Assembly: GCF_001570885.1 (NCBI RefSeq)
Contig: NZ_BCSN01000023.1
Span: 1 to 41,073 of the forward strand
Length of the DNA stretch: 41,073 bases
Origin: Micrococcus lylae NBRC 15355
GTDB taxonomy: Bacteria; Actinomycetota; Actinomycetes; Actinomycetales; Micrococcaceae
Direction: 5' to 3'
Position numbers and translations under genes: made by a program. Positions 38,426 through 41,073 of this stretch are shown here, one piece after another. How positions within the stretch are numbered: the first letter of the stretch is position 1; each line of letters begins with the position of its first letter. The notes under the pieces were generated by a model. It was not told the DNA's origin. It saw only the letters and a list, made by a program, of their open reading frames with translations, and did no database searches.

Positions 38426-41047
38426 ATGCTGAAGATCGCACTCTCCCAGCTGCGGACCCACCCGCGGCGCTACGTGTCCGTGGTGCTGGCCATCCTGATC
38501 GGCACCCTGTTCCTGGCCGCGTCCTTCGTGGTCTCCTCCTCCGCGCAGGCCACCCTGCGCTCCAGCCTCGGCGCCACCTACGCCAACGCGGACCTGGTGG
38601 CCGTCCCCGGCGGCACCGGCGTCTCCCATCAGGACTCTCCGGACGTCGCGCTCTCCCGCCTCACCGGCACCGCCGCGAAGCCCGGCGAGCTCGCGAAGGT
38701 CGACGGCGTGGCCGAGGCCTACGCCGCCGAGACCGACTACGTGCAGGTCTCCGACACCCCGAAGACCGACGACTCCGGCTCCGCCGCGCTGGACGGCGGG
38801 GAGTACTCCGCCCTGTCCCCGCTTCCCGAGCAGGTCGACCTGGCCGGCATGACTCTGGCCGAGGGCCGCACCCCGGAGGCCGGCACGCGCCAGGTGGTGG
38901 TGGACACCACCACGGCGGACCGCCTCGGTCTGACGCTCGGCTCCGAGTTCTCCCTGGAGTCCGGCGGGCCGGAGTCGCAGTCCGTGCAGGTCACCGTGGT
39001 GGGCCTGGCCGAGCCCTCGGCCGACCCGCGCCTGTCCGCCCTGCCGCAGACCTGGGGCCCGCAGTCCCTGGTGGAGGAGGTGCGCCAGACGGACGCCGAG
39101 GGAACCTCCCCTGATCCGTCCGCCTCCGCCGTGCTGTTCCGCCTCGACGACGGCGCGGACGCCGGCGCCGTCCAGCAGCGCCTGCAGTCCCTGCTGGACG
39201 GGCAGAAGGTCGACGCCACCGTCTCCACCCCGGACGAGGCCGTACGCGCCCAGCTGGCGGACAGCTCCGGCGGCACGGACGTGTTCGCCTGGGTGCTCGG
39301 CGGCTTCGCGGCCCTGGCCCTGCTGGTGACGGCCCTGGTCATCGCCAACACGTTCCAGGTGCTGGTGGCCCAGCGCACCCGTGAGCTGGCCCTGCTGCGC
39401 ACCCTCGGCGCCTCCACGCGCCAGGTCCGCCTCTCCGTGCTGCTCGAAGGCCTGCTGGTCGGCCTGATCGGCTCCGTGCTGGGCACGCTGCTGGCCGTGG
39501 GCCTGGCCGCCGTGGCGATCCCCCTGCTGCGCGACCCGCTGAACCTTTCGACCCTGACCTTCGGCGCGGACCCCGTCCGTCTGCTGATCGCGGCGGGCGT
39601 GGGCGTGCTGGTGGCCGTGCTGGCCTCCCTGACCCCGGCCTTCGCGGCCACCCGGGTCTCCCCGCTGCAAGCGCTGCAGCCGGTCCCGGAGGTCACCGTC
39701 CGCTCCCGCGGCGGCGCGGTGCGCACGGTCCTCGGCGCGGTCCTGTTCTTCGGCGGCACGGCCCTGATGCTCTGGGGCGCCTTCGGCCAGTCGCCCGTCC
39801 CTGCGATCGGCGGCGGCATGCTGTCCTTCATCGGCATGCTGATGCTCGCCACGGTGTTCGTGCCGCCGGCGGTCTCCGCCGCAGGCCTGCTGGCCCGCCC
39901 GGCCGGCGTGCCCGGCCGCCTGGCCGCCGTCAACGCGGTCCGCCACCGCAGCCGGACGGCCTCCACGGCCGCGGCCCTGCTGATCGGCACCACCCTGGTG
40001 ACCCTGTTCCTGGTGGGCGGTCGCACCGCCCAGGTGTCCACGGACGCCGCCCTGGACACCGAGTACCCCGTGGACCTCTCCGTCACCCTCGCCGCGGACG
40101 CGGACGCCGAGGCCGTGGCGAAGCGGGTCGGGGACCTCGCCGACGTCCAGGCCGTCACCGTGGCCACCCCGGTGGGCACCACCGAGAACGGCTCCCCCGC
40201 CTACGCCGTGGACGCCGACGGCCTGCGCCAGGTGATCTCCGGCCTGCCCGGGGACGGCATGTCCCGCCTCGGAGACGAGGGCACCGTGCTCGCGCCCAGC
40301 TGGGTCGAGGACGACGTCACCGTGACGGTCGCCGGCAAGGAGGCCACCCTCCACCCGGTGGGCGCCAACAGCCTGGAGTCCGAGGTCTACATGACCGACA
40401 CCGAGGCGAAGTCCCTGGGCTGGGACGGCAAGGCCGTCACCGGCGAGGCGTCGGACGGCGGCGAGGCCACGATGGCCCCACGCCTGCTGGTCGCCACCGC
40501 GGACGACGTCCCGGTCACCGGCCTGCAGGACCTCACCCAGGAGGTCGCCCGCGCCGCGGACGTGGACCCGGGCTCGGTGACCGGCGGCGCCCCCATGCGC
40601 GCGCTGTACGCCCAGATCATCGACACCATGCTGTGGATCGTGGTGGCCCTGCTGGCCGTCTCCGTGGTGATCGCGCTGATCGGCGTGGCGAACACGCTGA
40701 GCCTCTCGGCGATCGAGCGGACCCGCGAGAACTCCCTGCTGCGGGCCCTCGGCCTGACCAAGGGCGGGCTGCGCACCATGATCGCCCTGGAGGCCGTGCT
40801 GATCGCGGCCGTGGCCGCGGCGCTGGGCTGCGCGCTTGGCGTGCTCTACGGCTGGGCCGGCTCGCAGCTGCTGCTCGGGGAGCTGATGGACAGCCTCGGC
40901 CGCGGCTCCGTGGTGGCGCCGGCCGTGCCGTGGCTGGAGCTGCTGCTGATCGTCGGCGTCGCCGCACTGGCCGGCCTGCTGGCCTCGGTGATGCCGTCCC
41001 GCCGGGCCACGCGGATGTCGCCGGTCGAGGGACTGGCCTCCGTCTGA
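38426..41047 (+). CDS. FtsX-like ABC permease (MacB-type, two FtsX domains)
   Basis: An 873-residue permease, partner of the ATPase just upstream. TM1 (about 18-38) is followed by an extracytoplasmic domain (about 40-285). The first FtsX block (about 288-410) has three helices and VLVAQRTRELALLRTLGAST; a further pair of helices lies near 440-485; a second outside domain (about 500-730) follows; the last FtsX block (about 735-860) has AIERTRENSLLRALGLTKGG. This duplicated layout fits actinobacterial MacB/SalY-like permeases that export antimicrobial peptides or lipids, or move lipoproteins. GAGGTGA precedes ATG 38426. The gene ends 26 bp before the window end. Confidence 0.93.
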   Translation: MLKIALSQLRTHPRRYVSVVLAILIGTLFLAASFVVSSSAQATLRSSLGATYANADLVAVPGGTGVSHQDSPDVALSRLTGTAAKPGELAKVDGVAEAYAAETDYVQVSDTPKTDDSGSAALDGGEYSALSPLPEQVDLAGMTLAEGRTPEAGTRQVVVDTTTADRLGLTLGSEFSLESGGPESQSVQVTVVGLAEPSADPRLSALPQTWGPQSLVEEVRQTDAEGTSPDPSASAVLFRLDDGADAGAVQQRLQSLLDGQKVDATVSTPDEAVRAQLADSSGGTDVFAWVLGGFAALALLVTALVIANTFQVLVAQRTRELALLRTLGASTRQVRLSVLLEGLLVGLIGSVLGTLLAVGLAAVAIPLLRDPLNLSTLTFGADPVRLLIAAGVGVLVAVLASLTPAFAATRVSPLQALQPVPEVTVRSRGGAVRTVLGAVLFFGGTALMLWGAFGQSPVPAIGGGMLSFIGMLMLATVFVPPAVSAAGLLARPAGVPGRLAAVNAVRHRSRTASTAAALLIGTTLVTLFLVGGRTAQVSTDAALDTEYPVDLSVTLAADADAEAVAKRVGDLADVQAVTVATPVGTTENGSPAYAVDADGLRQVISGLPGDGMSRLGDEGTVLAPSWVEDDVTVTVAGKEATLHPVGANSLESEVYMTDTEAKSLGWDGKAVTGEASDGGEATMAPRLLVATADDVPVTGLQDLTQEVARAADVDPGSVTGGAPMRALYAQIIDTMLWIVVALLAVSVVIALIGVANTLSLSAIERTRENSLLRALGLTKGGLRTMIALEAVLIAAVAAALGCALGVLYGWAGSQLLLGELMDSLGRGSVVAPAVPWLELLLIVGVAALAGLLASVMPSRRATRMSPVEGLASV

Positions 41048-41073
41048 CGGGCGGCCGGTCGGCGCACACGGCA

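Overview
The window is very GC-rich (roughly 70%) with strong third-position GC bias. It looks like a chromosomal segment of an actinobacterium of the Micrococcaceae, most likely Micrococcus or a close relative. Three things support this: many starts sit 6-7 nt after a TAnnnT-type -10 box with no room for a Shine-Dalgarno (leaderless transcription), the gene families are typical of the group (ArsA-like ATPase next to cstA, tandem hotdog thioesterases, paired NarL-type two-component systems), and GTG/ATG starts predominate. The genus is inferred, not proven. No rRNA, tRNA, transposase or CRISPR was seen.

Layout. 1-2.5 kb: a CPBP membrane protease cut by the left edge, a VOC protein and an EamA exporter. 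2.6-6.6 kb: an operon for a heterodimeric ABC exporter. 6.8-8.3 kb: a tandem-hotdog thioesterase and a small Cys-rich protein. 8.4-11.2 kb: a reactive-sulfur detoxification group (CstR-like sensor, TauE/SafE permease, CstB-like persulfide dioxygenase-rhodanese) with ATACCC..GGGTAT palindromes as likely CstR operators. 11.3-17.1 kb: a Ser/Thr/Pro-rich lipoprotein, a cardiolipin synthase-like protein, a second tandem-hotdog protein, a HEAT-repeat protein and RlmC-like rRNA methyltransferase. 17.2-20.4 kb: cstA, a small protein ending in Cys-Cys, and an ArsA/Get3-like ATPase, with a CRP/GlxR-type dyad placed as a class II activator site for cstA. 20.6-24.0 kb: a beta-phosphoglucomutase-GH65 fusion that seems translationally coupled to a leaderless 14-codon ORF. 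24.2-27.9 kb: a NarL-type response regulator/histidine kinase pair and an LldP-type permease. 27.9-29.0 kb: a PIN/HTH toxin-antitoxin-like pair. 29.1-32.1 kb: nitronate monooxygenase and a second histidine kinase. 32.2-35.4 kb: a lower-GC three-gene cassette (ESX-like small protein, WXG-alpha/beta-hydrolase fusion, lipoprotein) lying between that kinase and its probable response regulator. 36.1-41.0 kb: two small unknowns, a frameshifted TetR gene, its likely operator, and a MacB/LolD-type ABC exporter.

Three dispersed repeat families cross these genes. (1) A 33-bp unit with core TTTCGTTCGGGAAA is found in tandem between genes and also in frame as 11-residue linkers in three unrelated proteins. 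(2) A short motif, CCCGACGACGG, occurs 13 times exactly, in intergenic hairpins and in protein linkers. (3) A roughly 60-bp inverted repeat (arm GCCGAACCAGAAGAATCGG) occurs four times, always downstream of a stop codon. These, the cstA-CC-ArsA locus and the 32-35 kb cassette are the most promising leads.
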